Shown: positions 48,851 to 57,657 of the stretch, in pieces | Position numbering within the stretch: position 1 is the stretch's first letter | How the letters are laid out: each line of letters starts with the position of its first letter | DNA from: Nitrospira sp. | GTDB taxonomy: Bacteria; Nitrospirota; Nitrospiria; Nitrospirales; Nitrospiraceae | Direction of reading: 5' to 3' | Length of the DNA stretch: 64,000 nt | NCBI GenBank assembly: GCA_024998645.1 | Contig: JACOEJ010000001.1 | Coordinates: forward strand, 1 to 64,000 | Notes under the pieces: generated by a model | What the model saw: only the letters and a program-made list of their open reading frames with translations | The model's database searches: none | Told to the model about the DNA's origin: nothing | Position numbers and translations under genes: made by a program

Positions 48851-51800
48851 CAAGACTCTTCCCTTCCCCCGCCTTCACCTCTTCCATCGCCAGCAGAATT
48901 CGACCCGGCTCCGGAGCGTCCTGCTCCAGGCGGCGGCCGTTGAGCGCCAGCACTTTGCGGCCGATGCGGGGGAACGTCTTCGCCACGATAAAATCCTGAA
49001 ACGAGGTACGCTTGGGCAGAATCTCCTCCAGCATTGAGCGCAATTCGGGAATGTTCCAGGCCCCGTCGCAGAGGTGGTAGAGCAGCTGTTGCTCGACCTC
49101 GCGCGGCGTGACCTGAAAGATCCGGTAAAAGGACTGGTTCACCGAGACCACGCGAAGTTGATCGTCCAGCACCAGCAGCGGTTCTCGCACCGTCTCTACG
49201 ATACTGGCAGCCACGCCGCGCACCGCTTCGATCGCCCGCTCCGCCTCCTTCACCTTGGTAATGTCCAGAAACGTCAGCACAAGCCCATCGATGATATTCT
49301 TAGCAGTTCGATACGGCAGGATCCGCATGAGGAACCAGCTACCGTCGGCGGCCTGGACTTCCCGCTCCTTGCTGACCAGCGTCTGCAACACGTCCTGCGC
49401 ATCCTCCAACAGCCGGTCATAGGCCAGCTTCGAGACGATGTCCGAGAGCGGGCGGCCGACATCGATGGCGATCAGGTTGCTCACACGCTTCGCCTCCGCG
49501 GTGAACCGCTTGATGTGCAGATCGTTGTCCAGGAAAATGGTGGCCACCTCGGTGCTGTTCAAGAGATTCTGCAAGTCGTCGTTCGCGTCCGCCAGCGCAT
49601 CGAGCTTGCCTTGCAGTTCGGAGTTGACGGTCACCAACTCCTCGTTCAGGGATTGCAGTTCCTCCTTCGCCGTCTCCATCTCCTCGTTCGTGCTTTGCAG
49701 TTCTTCATTGGTGGATTGGAGTTCCTCGTTGGTGGACTTCAACTCCTCATTGGAGGTTTGCAGTTCCTCGATCGTCCGCTGCAGCCGCTGCTTGGTGAAC
49801 TCCAGTTCCCGCTTGAGCCCGGTCTCCCCGGGCTTCGACAAGACCGCCGCTCGCGCCTGTCGCCCCTTTCGTACGGGGGTCTTGTCCACACGCTCGGTTT
49901 CAAACGTCACCAGGAACAACCCCCGGAGGGACTCCGGTTCGGCAATCTTCCTGACCGTCAGAGTGACCAGAATGAACTCGCCGTTGGCCTTCACCCGCAC
50001 ACCACGGCGCACGACTTCATCCTGCTTGCCATGCGCCTGATGGAGCGCAGTCGCCAGATCGTGATCCAATCCCTCCCGTGCCATCTCGACCAAGTGGTGC
50101 GTGGGTTGACCGGGAGCCGGTTGGAGATAGGCCCCGGTGTGCCCGTGGATGTAGACGACCTCGCCCCGCTCGTTGACGACAACGGCCGCCGGCGCGAAAC
50201 GCGCGACCAACAGGTGCTGGACCAGATCGGGAATCGAGGCAGGTCGCGTCGTGCCGGACTGCGCCTCGAAGTCCGCGCGGGCCTCGGCGATCTCTTTCAT
50301 CAATCCACCGGGAAACCGTTCCAGCCGGGGGAACGCGCCGGGCTCCTCGGACCGCCTGAACAGTTTCCATTTCCGATCGATCACGCTATAGAGCCGCTCA
50401 AATCCGCCGATCGTTTCGGAAGAACCGAGAAACAGAATGCCGTTCGGTTTCAACGCGTAGTGGAACAGCGGCAGCATTTTCTGTTGTGCCTCGGCATCCA
50501 GATAGATCAGGAGATTGCGACAGGACAACAGGTCCAGTTTCGTAAACGGCGCATCGGTCAGAATGTTATGCGTCGCAAATACCACCAGGTCCCGAATCTC
50601 CTTCTTGACCCGGTAACTACTGTCTTCCCGCGCAAAGAATCGCTGGAGCCGCTCCGGAGCAATATCTCCGGCGATGCCGATCGGATAGAGGCCGGCGCGG
50701 GCCGTTTCTATGGCCCGGCTGTCCAGATCCGACGCAAAGATCTGCACACCGAGACGAAGCTTTCGCTCGGTGAGGTATTCACGGATGAGCATGGCCAGGG
50801 AATAGGCTTCCTCTCCCGTGGAACAACCGGCCACCCACACACGCAACGTCGCGCCTTCGGGCTTGCCCTCCACGAGCTCGGGTAACACTTTCTGGGCAAG
50901 GACTTCGAAGGCTTGCGGGTCGCGAAAGAAGCTGGTGACCCCGATGAGCAACTCCTGAAACAGCGCATCGAGTTCGTGCGGATTCGCCAGCACAAACCGG
51001 AGATACTGCTTCAGGTTGCCGATCTGATGCACGTTCATCCGGCGTTCGATGCGCCGCTGAATCGTGTTGGCTTTATAGAGCGCAAAATCGTTTCCGGTCC
51101 GATCGCGCAACAGGATGAAGATCTTCTGGAGCGTCTGAGCCGCATCATGTTCAGGCAGCGGCAGGCCCGGCTTCGTCAGGCTGCGGGCATAGGCCAGCAG
51201 CGGCACCGACATCTGGCCCGCCGGCCGAACGACATCCACGACGCCGGCGGCAATGGCGCTGCGCGGCATGCCCTGATATTTGGCGGCCTGCGGATCCTGG
51301 GCCATCGTCATGCCGGACTCGGCTTTGATCGCGCGCAACCCCAGGGTCCCGTCAGTGCCGGTCCCTGAGAGAATGATCCCGACAGCACCTTGCTTTCGAT
51401 CTTCTGCCAGTGAGCGAAAGAAGTAATCGATCGGCAGCGGCACTCGCTCCTGCGAGACAGGCTCCATGAGATGCAACCTGCTATGCAGAGTCGCCAGATT
51501 GGCTCCGCCCGGCGCCAGGTAGACCCTGTTGGGCTCCACCTCCATCCCGTCTGAAACCTCAACCACCGGCATCGCGGTGCATTTGCTGAGCAGACCGGGC
51601 AGGAGACTGACATGGCCCGCATGCTGATGCGACACCACCACGAAGGCCATCCCGCTGCTAGGCGGCATGTGCTGGAAAAACTCTTCCATGGCTTCCAACC
51701 CGCCGGCAGAGGCGCCGATCCCGACGATGAGAAAACCGGACGATTCCGGCGGCAGACCGGCCACTGAAGCAGGTTGTACGGAAGGGAGGGAGGAGGCACC

Positions 51801-51881
51801 GCGTTTCTTCTTGGTGGCTTTGGGCCTGGCGCCTACGGTGGCAGGGGTCGCTTTACTCGCCTTTTTTCGTACCTTGGCCAC
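48843..51881 (-). CDS. CheB-CheR-PAS fusion protein
   Basis: The start is the GTG at 51881 (read as Met, then AKVRKKASKATPATVGARPK) behind GGGAGA; the frame extends 71 codons upstream with weak coding character. The 1012-residue protein has a CheB methylesterase domain (about 48-230; GIGASAGGLEAMEEFF with Ser58, later GTDGTLGLRAIKAESG), a CheR methyltransferase (about 260-520; RTGNDFALYKANTIQRRIER, SCRNLLIYLD), a coiled coil of tandem STNEELQ units (about 690-760), and PAS sensor domains. There is no response-regulator receiver on CheB. Such fusions usually couple sensory input to a kinase; here the kinase is the overlapping next gene. Confidence 0.9.
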   Translation of the reverse strand: MAKVRKKASKATPATVGARPKATKKKRGASSLPSVQPASVAGLPPESSGFLIVGIGASAGGLEAMEEFFQHMPPSSGMAFVVVSHQHAGHVSLLPGLLSKCTAMPVVEVSDGMEVEPNRVYLAPGGANLATLHSRLHLMEPVSQERVPLPIDYFFRSLAEDRKQGAVGIILSGTGTDGTLGLRAIKAESGMTMAQDPQAAKYQGMPRSAIAAGVVDVVRPAGQMSVPLLAYARSLTKPGLPLPEHDAAQTLQKIFILLRDRTGNDFALYKANTIQRRIERRMNVHQIGNLKQYLRFVLANPHELDALFQELLIGVTSFFRDPQAFEVLAQKVLPELVEGKPEGATLRVWVAGCSTGEEAYSLAMLIREYLTERKLRLGVQIFASDLDSRAIETARAGLYPIGIAGDIAPERLQRFFAREDSSYRVKKEIRDLVVFATHNILTDAPFTKLDLLSCRNLLIYLDAEAQQKMLPLFHYALKPNGILFLGSSETIGGFERLYSVIDRKWKLFRRSEEPGAFPRLERFPGGLMKEIAEARADFEAQSGTTRPASIPDLVQHLLVARFAPAAVVVNERGEVVYIHGHTGAYLQPAPGQPTHHLVEMAREGLDHDLATALHQAHGKQDEVVRRGVRVKANGEFILVTLTVRKIAEPESLRGLFLVTFETERVDKTPVRKGRQARAAVLSKPGETGLKRELEFTKQRLQRTIEELQTSNEELKSTNEELQSTNEELQSTNEEMETAKEELQSLNEELVTVNSELQGKLDALADANDDLQNLLNSTEVATIFLDNDLHIKRFTAEAKRVSNLIAIDVGRPLSDIVSKLAYDRLLEDAQDVLQTLVSKEREVQAADGSWFLMRILPYRTAKNIIDGLVLTFLDITKVKEAERAIEAVRGVAASIVETVREPLLVLDDQLRVVSVNQSFYRIFQVTPREVEQQLLYHLCDGAWNIPELRSMLEEILPKRTSFQDFIVAKTFPRIGRKVLALNGRRLEQDAPEPGRILLAMEEVKAGEGKSLDG

Positions 51882-52119
51882 AGAATCTTCTCCCGGAAGC
51901 GGACGGAGAACCCGGCATCCCGCACACGTGTCGAGGAAAAGCCAATACAGAAGCCGGAGTTTAGGCTCTTTCCCCGTTTCCAGCAAGCGAGACAACCACG
52001 ACCAGACCGGCGCTGGTAAGGTCTCCAACCAGAACCAGGGTTTCTCCGAGTGTGCCCGGGGTGGCGCCTGTCGTACAAAGTCAGCGGAAGACACTCAGTC
52101 GTATTGCGCGGGAGATCTT

Positions 52120-52371
52120 ATGCTTCGGACAGACTCGCTTGAGTCGGCCATCTGCCGGGAACTTGGAAGGATCGGCCCTTGTTCGCTGGAGGAACTCAAC
52201 GAGCGTTTACCCTACTATTCTTGGAACCAGGTATTTGCCGCCGTCGATCGGCTCACCCGTGAAGGCATCGTGACCCTCCAGCGACCGGACTCGTTAGACT
52301 ACATCCTCTCGCTCGCTCGCCCCCGCTCTCCCTTTTCACCCATCAAAACACCCCACAAAATCCCGGCCTGA
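52120..52371 (+). CDS. Small winged-helix-like protein, copy 2
   Basis: The start is the ATG at 52120 (MLRTDSLESAICRELGRIGP) after GGGAGAT, 83 residues. CSLEELNERLPYYSWNQVFA and AVDRLTREGIVTLQRPDSLD align with the paralogue at 45642-45863. The tail (SLARPRSPFSPIKTPHKIPA) is basic and proline-rich. It diverges from the CheB-CheR gene, so the two small paralogues bracket the signalling cluster on opposite strands. Confidence 0.7.
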   Translation: MLRTDSLESAICRELGRIGPCSLEELNERLPYYSWNQVFAAVDRLTREGIVTLQRPDSLDYILSLARPRSPFSPIKTPHKIPA

Positions 52372-52701
52372 ATGCAGGCCGCACACATCTGGGCGCGGCA
52401 TGACCTCCGGGCTATTTTCCCTCCGATGCGCTCACCTCATTCAACGTATTCCCATCGCGCCAGGAATCAACCCTCACGCATGTCCGGCTCTCCGGTAAAC
52501 GCCCCGTATCCTCCCTCACTCTCTCTCCAGCGATTGTTTGGCACTAGTACATTGCGCTGGCGTAACTGGTGAGTTCCCCAGTTTCACAAACGGCTACGAA
52601 TCGCCATGATTGCCCCGTCACATCCACTATCAGTGTCGCCATAAGACGATGTTTCCGTGCCCTGTTCGCCGGGTGACTGAAGCGAATGAAGGAGGTGCTG
52701 C
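52372..52701. other. Intergenic stretch
   Basis: Nothing recognisable as a gene. The right end holds GGAGGTGCTGC before the amber-interrupted small gene. The middle (52541-52640) is relatively A+T-rich and may be its promoter. Confidence 0.4.
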
Positions 52702-52983
52702 ATGTCTCGCGAAGAACTATCCATGCAGAAGGCTCCTCACCCACCTTCCGCTTCGATGAGCAATCGATACATCACACAGCAACTGCTCCCTGTCTGTTGT
52801 ATCTGCGGATTCGTTGGAGAAGAAGCGGGATGTCCCCCTCAGCGCGGGCGGTAGGTCGCGCCGCGGACCTATCAAAAGCTACATGGGGAGAATCTGGCGA
52901 ATTCCTCTTTGACACATACCTACTGTCCGAAATGTCTGGTGAAAGTCCGGAAGACCGTTCGGCAGCCAGGAGGGGAGATTTGA
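52702..52983 (+). pseudogene. Small zinc-motif signalling-associated protein gene with internal amber codon
   Basis: From the ATG at 52702 (ribosome site GGAGGT) the frame reads MSREELSMQKAPHPPSASMS, then the CCIC pair in LLPVCCICGFVGEEAGCPPQ followed by RGR, and meets TAG at 52852-52854. Read on past it in the same frame it continues VAPRTYQKLHGENLANSSLT, then HTYCPKCLVKVRKTVRQPGG EI and TGA at 52981. The second half supplies the missing CPKC pair of the motif LLPxCxxC ... HTxCPxC found after PAS or REC domains. Those proteins have Trp at the amber position, so TGG to TAG is the simplest reading. Confidence 0.78.
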
Positions 52984-53163
52984 ACAACCCAATGACTCCT
53001 TCTCTCCGACCTTCTGGATACCATCCCTTCCCGTCAGGGGGCAGATTCGGGCCGGCGCGCAGGACCGCCGGGAGGGCCTCAGAGCCCAGGTCTGGCGGGC
53101 GGAGCGGCAACAGGCATTACCCGGCAACACGTGCGTGAACGTAACGATCAGGAGGGCGACGCC

Positions 53164-54168
53164 GTGACTGCACCCAACACATCGGATCAGCTCTGGTCGA
53201 TTATCCTGGCAGGAGGGGAAGGGTCGCGGATGAGCGCCTTCGTGCATCGGTGGCTGGGCCGGCCCAGACCGAAACAGTATTGCGCCTTCGTCGGCACACG
53301 CTCCATGTTTCAGCACACGCTGGACCGGGCGAGCCGGCTGACGCCGCCGGACCGCATGGTTACCGTTGTCGCGCACAGCCATCGCCATGATGCGCTCGCC
53401 CAATGGGGAGACCGGCGGGGCGGCACCATCCTCTTCCAACCCGCCAATCGCGACACGGCGGCCGGCCTGTTCCTGCCGCTGACCTATATCCGCGCCAGGG
53501 CCCCGGAGGCCACCGTCGTGCTCTACCCGTCGGATCATTTCGTCTATCCCGAAGACCGGTTCCTCGAAGCGGTCCGGCGCGCGGTCCGGGTCGCCGAGTC
53601 GCGCACTGATCGGGTGGTGATGCTCGGCGTCGCCCCTGATCGCCTGGAACTGGACTACGGATGGATCCAGCCCGGCTGCCCCCTCGATAGCCGGGACGGC
53701 GAACCGGTGCAGACCGTTCGCTCGTTTCTTGAAAAGCCCAACGCCGCCCAAGCCGACGCCGCGTTGCGGGCCGGCGCTCTCTGGAACACGCTGGTATTGA
53801 CCGCAAAAGTTGATGTGCTGTGGAAGCTCGGCTGGCAATGCCTGCCGGACATGATGCGGCGCTTTGAGCAATTGGGACAGGCCATCGGAGGGCCGGAAGA
53901 AACGCGGCTTCTGAACGCCATGTATCACGATCTGCCGATGCACAATCTCTCGTCCGACCTGCTGCAACTAGTCCCGGATCAACTTGCGGTGATCGAACTC
54001 ACCGGCGTCCTCTGGAGCGACTGGGGCAAGCCCGAACGGATTGCCGAGACGCTGCGGCGGATCAACCGGCGACCGGCGTTCCCCTTGACCTGCCTCGAGC
54101 ATCCATTCGTCCCGCTCCCGATGACCGCCCCGGAGGTAGGGCTGTCTCTGGGTGTGTCATTCCAATAA
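53164..54168 (+). CDS. Mannose-1-phosphate guanylyltransferase-like nucleotidyltransferase
   Basis: The start is the GTG at 53164 (read as Met, then TAPNTSDQLWSIILAG) with AGGAGGG upstream; a start at 53131 would add 11 residues. The 334-residue protein is a ManC-type sugar nucleotidyltransferase: IILAGGEGSRMSAFVHRW, RPKQYCAFVGTRSMFQHTLD, VVLYPSDHFVYPEDRFLEAV and LEKPNAAQADAALRAGA. The classical GxGxRLWPLS is altered (GGEGSRMSAFV), and no C-terminal isomerase domain is present. It would make GDP-mannose if active. The TAA is followed by the DUF2934 gene's ribosome site at once, so the two are coupled. A relic of its end is at 30221-30331. Confidence 0.82.
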   Translation: MTAPNTSDQLWSIILAGGEGSRMSAFVHRWLGRPRPKQYCAFVGTRSMFQHTLDRASRLTPPDRMVTVVAHSHRHDALAQWGDRRGGTILFQPANRDTAAGLFLPLTYIRARAPEATVVLYPSDHFVYPEDRFLEAVRRAVRVAESRTDRVVMLGVAPDRLELDYGWIQPGCPLDSRDGEPVQTVRSFLEKPNAAQADAALRAGALWNTLVLTAKVDVLWKLGWQCLPDMMRRFEQLGQAIGGPEETRLLNAMYHDLPMHNLSSDLLQLVPDQLAVIELTGVLWSDWGKPERIAETLRRINRRPAFPLTCLEHPFVPLPMTAPEVGLSLGVSFQ

Positions 54169-54186
54169 TCCAAGGAGGAAACAGCC

Positions 54187-54438
54187 ATGAAGTCAGTCAC
54201 CATCAGCACGACAAAGCAGGAGCGCAAAGCACCGGTTGCCCAGCAACAACAACTGCCGAAAAAGACGGCGACGCAGAAGTTTCACGTGCTACCGCTGTCG
54301 CCCTGCCAGGACCCGCATGCCTTGATCACCAAGCGGGCCTATGAGCTCCATTGCGAGCGGGGTTATCGGCATGGCAATGCCCTGGAGGACTGGCTCGACG
54401 CAGAGCGGGAGATTCTGAGCCAGTACAATGGGCAATAA
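54187..54438 (+). CDS. DUF2934 protein, copy 2
   Basis: This 83-residue paralogue of the protein at 30350-30604 has the same MKSVTxSTTK start, Gln/Pro-rich linker, FHVLPLSPCQDPHA and LITKRAYELHCERGYRHGNA with LEDWLDAEREIL. The leader TCCAAGGAGGAAACAG is identical in both. It lies 18 bases after the nucleotidyltransferase-like gene. Confidence 0.88.
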   Translation: MKSVTISTTKQERKAPVAQQQQLPKKTATQKFHVLPLSPCQDPHALITKRAYELHCERGYRHGNALEDWLDAEREILSQYNGQ

Positions 54439-55190
54439 TTATGAAACTGCTTGACCAGACCAATGGGGCAGTTGAAGGGATCATCCTCCTACCCCCATCC
54501 TGTGATGTACTGTATATGAGTCCGAGGGCGACACAGCAGATCACACAGCTCACGATCAGCCCGACGGGAGATCCGCCATCAGATGCAGGCCTCTCTGAAG
54601 CATGGCAACGGACTCACATGCAATGTAACGCATACGATTTCCTCAGCGGGAAGGACATTGTTCGTGCAGGGCCTGGGAGCGCCGAATCAGTATGAGGGAG
54701 GATTTATTACGACTTTAGTTGTCTCCGAATCGCCGATACAGATCACTTTGCCGCGCAGGAGGTCTATGACGAGCCCTGTCCTGCCACGCATGGATCATTG
54801 AATAGCATAGGGCCGGCTCTCAGTCCCGATACGATCACCCATTGAACGACTGTCGCCATTTGCGCCAGGAGCTTTCTCTGAATTGGAGCGCTTTGCGGCA
54901 GGAGACGGAATGCAACTCGGCTTCTCCTGCGTCTCCAGGGCCCAAAACCCTAACCCTATCAATATTCTCTCCCTGCAACCAGACCTGCAATCATCGGCAT
55001 GTCGCTTGCTCCTTAATGTCTGACATCGATAAAGTCACTGGTACCTTGCGATGTCCTGAAGTATCGATCATGTTGCCTGTGCGCGATGCAGTCACGGCTC
55101 AATCCAGGGGCATATTCTCTTACCCTGTAACCGTGTGGGGCAAATAACCGATCATCACCCGCGCGCAAGCGCGTCACAAAGGAGGGGTCC
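54439..55190. other. Intergenic stretch with weak overlapping frames
   Basis: Two plus-strand frames, 54441-54695 (MKLLDQTNGAVEGIILLPP) and 54583-54801 (MQASLKHGNGLTCNVTH), overlap in different frames, lack ribosome sites and are not recognised; they may be remains of a lost gene. The right end leads to dodecin (AAGGAGGGG before 55191). Confidence 0.4.
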
Positions 55191-55391
55191 ATGTCCGTCG
55201 CCAAGATCATCGAGATCAGTTCCGAATCGCCGAAGAGTTTTGAGGATGCCATTCAGAACGGGATCGCCCGGGCATCCAAGACCGTGCATAACATCAAATC
55301 GGCCTGGGTGAAGGAGCAGCATGTCGTAGTCGACAACGGGAAAGTTTCTCTCTATCGCGTGGACCTGAAAGTCACCTTTGTGCTGGACTAA
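55191..55391 (+). CDS. Dodecin
   Basis: Dodecins are 12-subunit shells that store riboflavin, lumichrome or FMN. This 66-residue protein matches throughout: VAKIIEISSESPKSFEDAIQ, then NGIARASKTVHNIKSAWVKE with the flavin-stacking Trp in SAWVKEQ, and DLKVTFVLD at the end. GAGGGG precedes the ATG. It sits alone upstream of MlaC. Dodecin levels may buffer flavin under stress. Confidence 0.95.
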   Translation: MSVAKIIEISSESPKSFEDAIQNGIARASKTVHNIKSAWVKEQHVVVDNGKVSLYRVDLKVTFVLD

Positions 55392-55469
55392 CAAGCATCT
55401 CCGATCGCTCAGCATGGCCGTTCGGTCGCGGCGTCGTACCGCGGCCGTACCACAGTGAGGATCCATCAC

Positions 55470-56126
55470 ATGACTCCCACCCGCCTCCGCCGCTGGAATC
55501 TCCGGGCTGCAGCCTGCTCTCTGCTTCTACTTCTTATTCTCGCGGCAATTCCACATGCATCTTGGGCATCAAGCCAGCCCGCCGAATCGCCCACTGCGGT
55601 CGTGCGGGCGACGCTCACAGAAGTGTTCCGCATTCTGGATGATCCCAAGCTGAAGGATCCGGACAAGCTCATGCCGCGCCGGCGCATGCTGGAACAGGTC
55701 ATCGGCGAGCGCTTCGACTATGCGGAAATGTCCAAGCGCGCCCTGGCCGCCAACTGGACTCCTTTGACCAACGACCAACGAGCCGAATTCGTCGAGTTAT
55801 TCAAAGCCTTCCTGTCTGACCGGTATGCGGGAAAAATCGAAGGTTATTCCGGCGAGCGGACCGAGTATTTGAGCGAGCGGCTGGAAGGGCAATATGCGGA
55901 AGTCCGCACCAGGCTGATCTCCAGCAAGACCGAAATCCCGATGGATTACCGAATGATCAATAAAGCGGGCCGCTGGTATGCCTACGATATCATCGCGGAT
56001 GGCGTCAGCCTGGTGAAAAATTACCGCAGCCAGTTCGACAAGATCATCCACTCCGACTCCTATGATGAACTGGTCAAACGACTGCGCGACCGCACCGTCG
56101 GCGAAGAGAAGAAGGAAACACGGTAG
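55470..56126 (+). CDS. MlaC/Ttg2D-family phospholipid transport protein
   Basis: The start is the ATG at 55470 (MTPTRLRRWNLRAAACSLLL), 218 residues. Signal peptide with cleavage near SWAS; the mature MlaC domain runs from about 40: ATLTEVFRILDDPKLKDPDK, RRRMLEQVIGERFDYAEMSK, RALAANWTPLTNDQRAEFVE and DYRMINKAGRWYAYDIIADG. MlaC ferries phospholipid across the periplasm between the MlaFEDB complex and MlaA. No other Mla gene is in this window, so its partners must be elsewhere. Confidence 0.92.
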   Translation: MTPTRLRRWNLRAAACSLLLLLILAAIPHASWASSQPAESPTAVVRATLTEVFRILDDPKLKDPDKLMPRRRMLEQVIGERFDYAEMSKRALAANWTPLTNDQRAEFVELFKAFLSDRYAGKIEGYSGERTEYLSERLEGQYAEVRTRLISSKTEIPMDYRMINKAGRWYAYDIIADGVSLVKNYRSQFDKIIHSDSYDELVKRLRDRTVGEEKKETR

Positions 56127-56155
56127 CGCGCTGGTCGGATCACCCTTCCCGCCGA

Positions 56156-56395
56156 CTAGCCGCCGGCAGGAAACTTCCGTACACCCGTGCGCCCGGCCAG
56201 CTCATGCAGTTTCTCATGCACCGATTCATTGCAATAGGTCTGCACTTCGGAGAGGGCCACACAGTAATCAGTCAGCGCCTCCAACCATGCCTTCTGGTTC
56301 TCACAGGTCAGGGGGCCTTGCCGGGCCGCCTCGATCCTGAACGAGGCTTCCTTCATCCTGGCCGCGGCGTTGTCCAGATGCTGAGGTACTGTCAT
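56156..56395 (-). CDS. Small helical protein, function unknown
   Basis: The start is the ATG at 56395 (MTVPQHLDNAAARMKEASFR) with GGGAGG, 79 residues. Almost all helix: IEAARQGPLTCENQKAWLEA, then LTDYCVALSEVQTYCNESVH and EKLHELAGRTGVRKFP. Three cysteines are spaced as in small helical hairpins. The frame extends upstream without sense. It lies at the end of a minus run after the LigD-type gene (203-base gap). Confidence 0.65.
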   Translation of the reverse strand: MTVPQHLDNAAARMKEASFRIEAARQGPLTCENQKAWLEALTDYCVALSEVQTYCNESVHEKLHELAGRTGVRKFPAGG

Positions 56396-56597
56396 ACGTG
56401 CCTCCCTGTGTGATGGCGGCACCTTCACGAAAGAGGAACGATCCGGCATCGTTCGCGTGATCATCCGATGCCACTGCCGTTCCGCCGGGCGCCGCTGTTC
56501 ATGGTCTCTGGTTGCCAGCCCCACATTCCACCATCGGGAAGACTGAGGTATTTCGTTCGCTGCCATTGATGCCACCGGCCTCTTCACACTATTACCT

Positions 56598-57137
56598 TCA
56601 CCCGCAGCGATACGTCTCCAATGTCCCGGCTTCGACCGCGGTTTCCAGGTCCTTGATGGTTCTCCCGGACAATACCGAGTCGTCATGTTCCTCCACCACC
56701 TCCCGGCCTGGACACGCCTCCGCGTCCCGCTGTTTGATGAGCAGCCACTGCCGGGGCCGGTCTTTCATCCGCACCAGCGTAAAACCGCCACGCAGACATT
56801 GCCCGTGCAAACACACCTCCACTTTGCCTGCATGAACCATCCCGGCCAGGGACTCCATGTCGTGGTTCGCATCAAGCGGCTCGAACCAACCTGTATCCCA
56901 CACCAACACCGGCCCGCTTCCATAATGACCTTCTTCGATGACACCTTCGAAGTTCGCATAGTCGAGATCGTGGTCCTCCACTTTAACGGCCAGCCGCTTG
57001 ACCGAAGGATCCAATGAGGGACCTTTGGGGATTGCCCAGGACTTCAACACCCCGCCGATCTCCAGCCGGAAATCATAATGGACGTGAGAAGCCCGGTGTT
57101 TCTGTACCGTAAAGATCGGCCGCTTGATTCCCGACAT
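56598..57137 (-). CDS. Standalone LigD-type 3'-phosphoesterase
   Basis: In full LigD this domain trims 3' ends during non-homologous end joining. Here it is a 179-residue free protein. The start is ATG (MSGIKRPIFTVQKHRASH) after AGGAG. Active-site motif: QKHRASHVHYDFRLEIGGVL (His14 and His20, Asp22, Arg24), then KVEDHDLDYANFEGVIEEGH and GSGPVLVWDTG. No polymerase or ligase domain follows. The nearest ATP-ligase genes are not in the window. It is the last gene of the unit with adenosine-specific kinase (13-base gap) and a universal stress protein. Confidence 0.9.
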   Translation of the reverse strand: MSGIKRPIFTVQKHRASHVHYDFRLEIGGVLKSWAIPKGPSLDPSVKRLAVKVEDHDLDYANFEGVIEEGHYGSGPVLVWDTGWFEPLDANHDMESLAGMVHAGKVEVCLHGQCLRGGFTLVRMKDRPRQWLLIKQRDAEACPGREVVEEHDDSVLSGRTIKDLETAVEAGTLETYRCG

Positions 57138-57150
57138 GGGCTCCTGTGCC

Positions 57151-57639
57151 TCAGAGCTTGTAGCCGAATCGGCGTAATAGTGCTTTCCGTTCGGCGATCT
57201 CTGTCTCCCCTTCGATCCCCTTTGGAGGATATCCGTCGATCACGCCGAGAATGCCGCGCCCCTGCTCCGTCTCCGCCACGATCACCTCTACCGGATTGGC
57301 CGTCGCACAAAAGATCTGACACACTTCCGGAACCAGACGGAGAACCGGCAGCACATTGATAGGAAAACAATCCCGCAACAGCACGACGAAACTATGTCCT
57401 GCGCCGATTGCCAGTGCGTTGGTCTGTGCCAACGCCATCAACTCCTGATCCGTCCCGCTCCTTCGCACCAGGCAAGGCTCCGAGGCTTCGCAGAACGCCA
57501 GACCGAATTTGATGCCGGGCACGGCGGTCACGAGCGCCTCGTGCAGATCCTCCACCGTCTTAATAAAGTGGGCCTGGCCGAGCATGACATTGACCGACTC
57601 AGGTTTCTGAACCGGGACCGCATGCAACGTGATCGACAT
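57151..57639 (-). CDS. Adenosine-specific kinase-family protein (DUF355)
   Basis: This 162-residue protein belongs to the adenosine-specific kinase family found mainly in archaea and deep-branching bacteria. Marker stretches are SVNVMLGQAHFIKTVEDLHE, GIKFGLAFCEASEPCLVRRS, GAGHSFVVLLRDCFPINVLP and ETEQGRGILGVIDGYPPKGI (Gly-rich). GGAGAGG precedes the ATG. It phosphorylates or binds adenosine in archaea; the bacterial role is unproven. It is 18 bases after the USP gene and 13 before the phosphoesterase. Confidence 0.9.
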   Translation of the reverse strand: MSITLHAVPVQKPESVNVMLGQAHFIKTVEDLHEALVTAVPGIKFGLAFCEASEPCLVRRSGTDQELMALAQTNALAIGAGHSFVVLLRDCFPINVLPVLRLVPEVCQIFCATANPVEVIVAETEQGRGILGVIDGYPPKGIEGETEIAERKALLRRFGYKL

Positions 57640-57657
57640 CGACGCCTCTCCGGTCTT

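Noticed and set aside
49074-50885. 603-codon antisense frame opposite CheB-CheR-PAS, with repeated Leu-Gly units
   Set aside because: The repeats mirror the coiled coil (STNEELQ units) read backwards; the sense strand carries all conserved motifs.
54351-54801. Overlapping plus ORFs after the second DUF2934 gene
   Set aside because: Two frames overlapping out of phase without ribosome sites; possibly a broken gene, but not recognisable.
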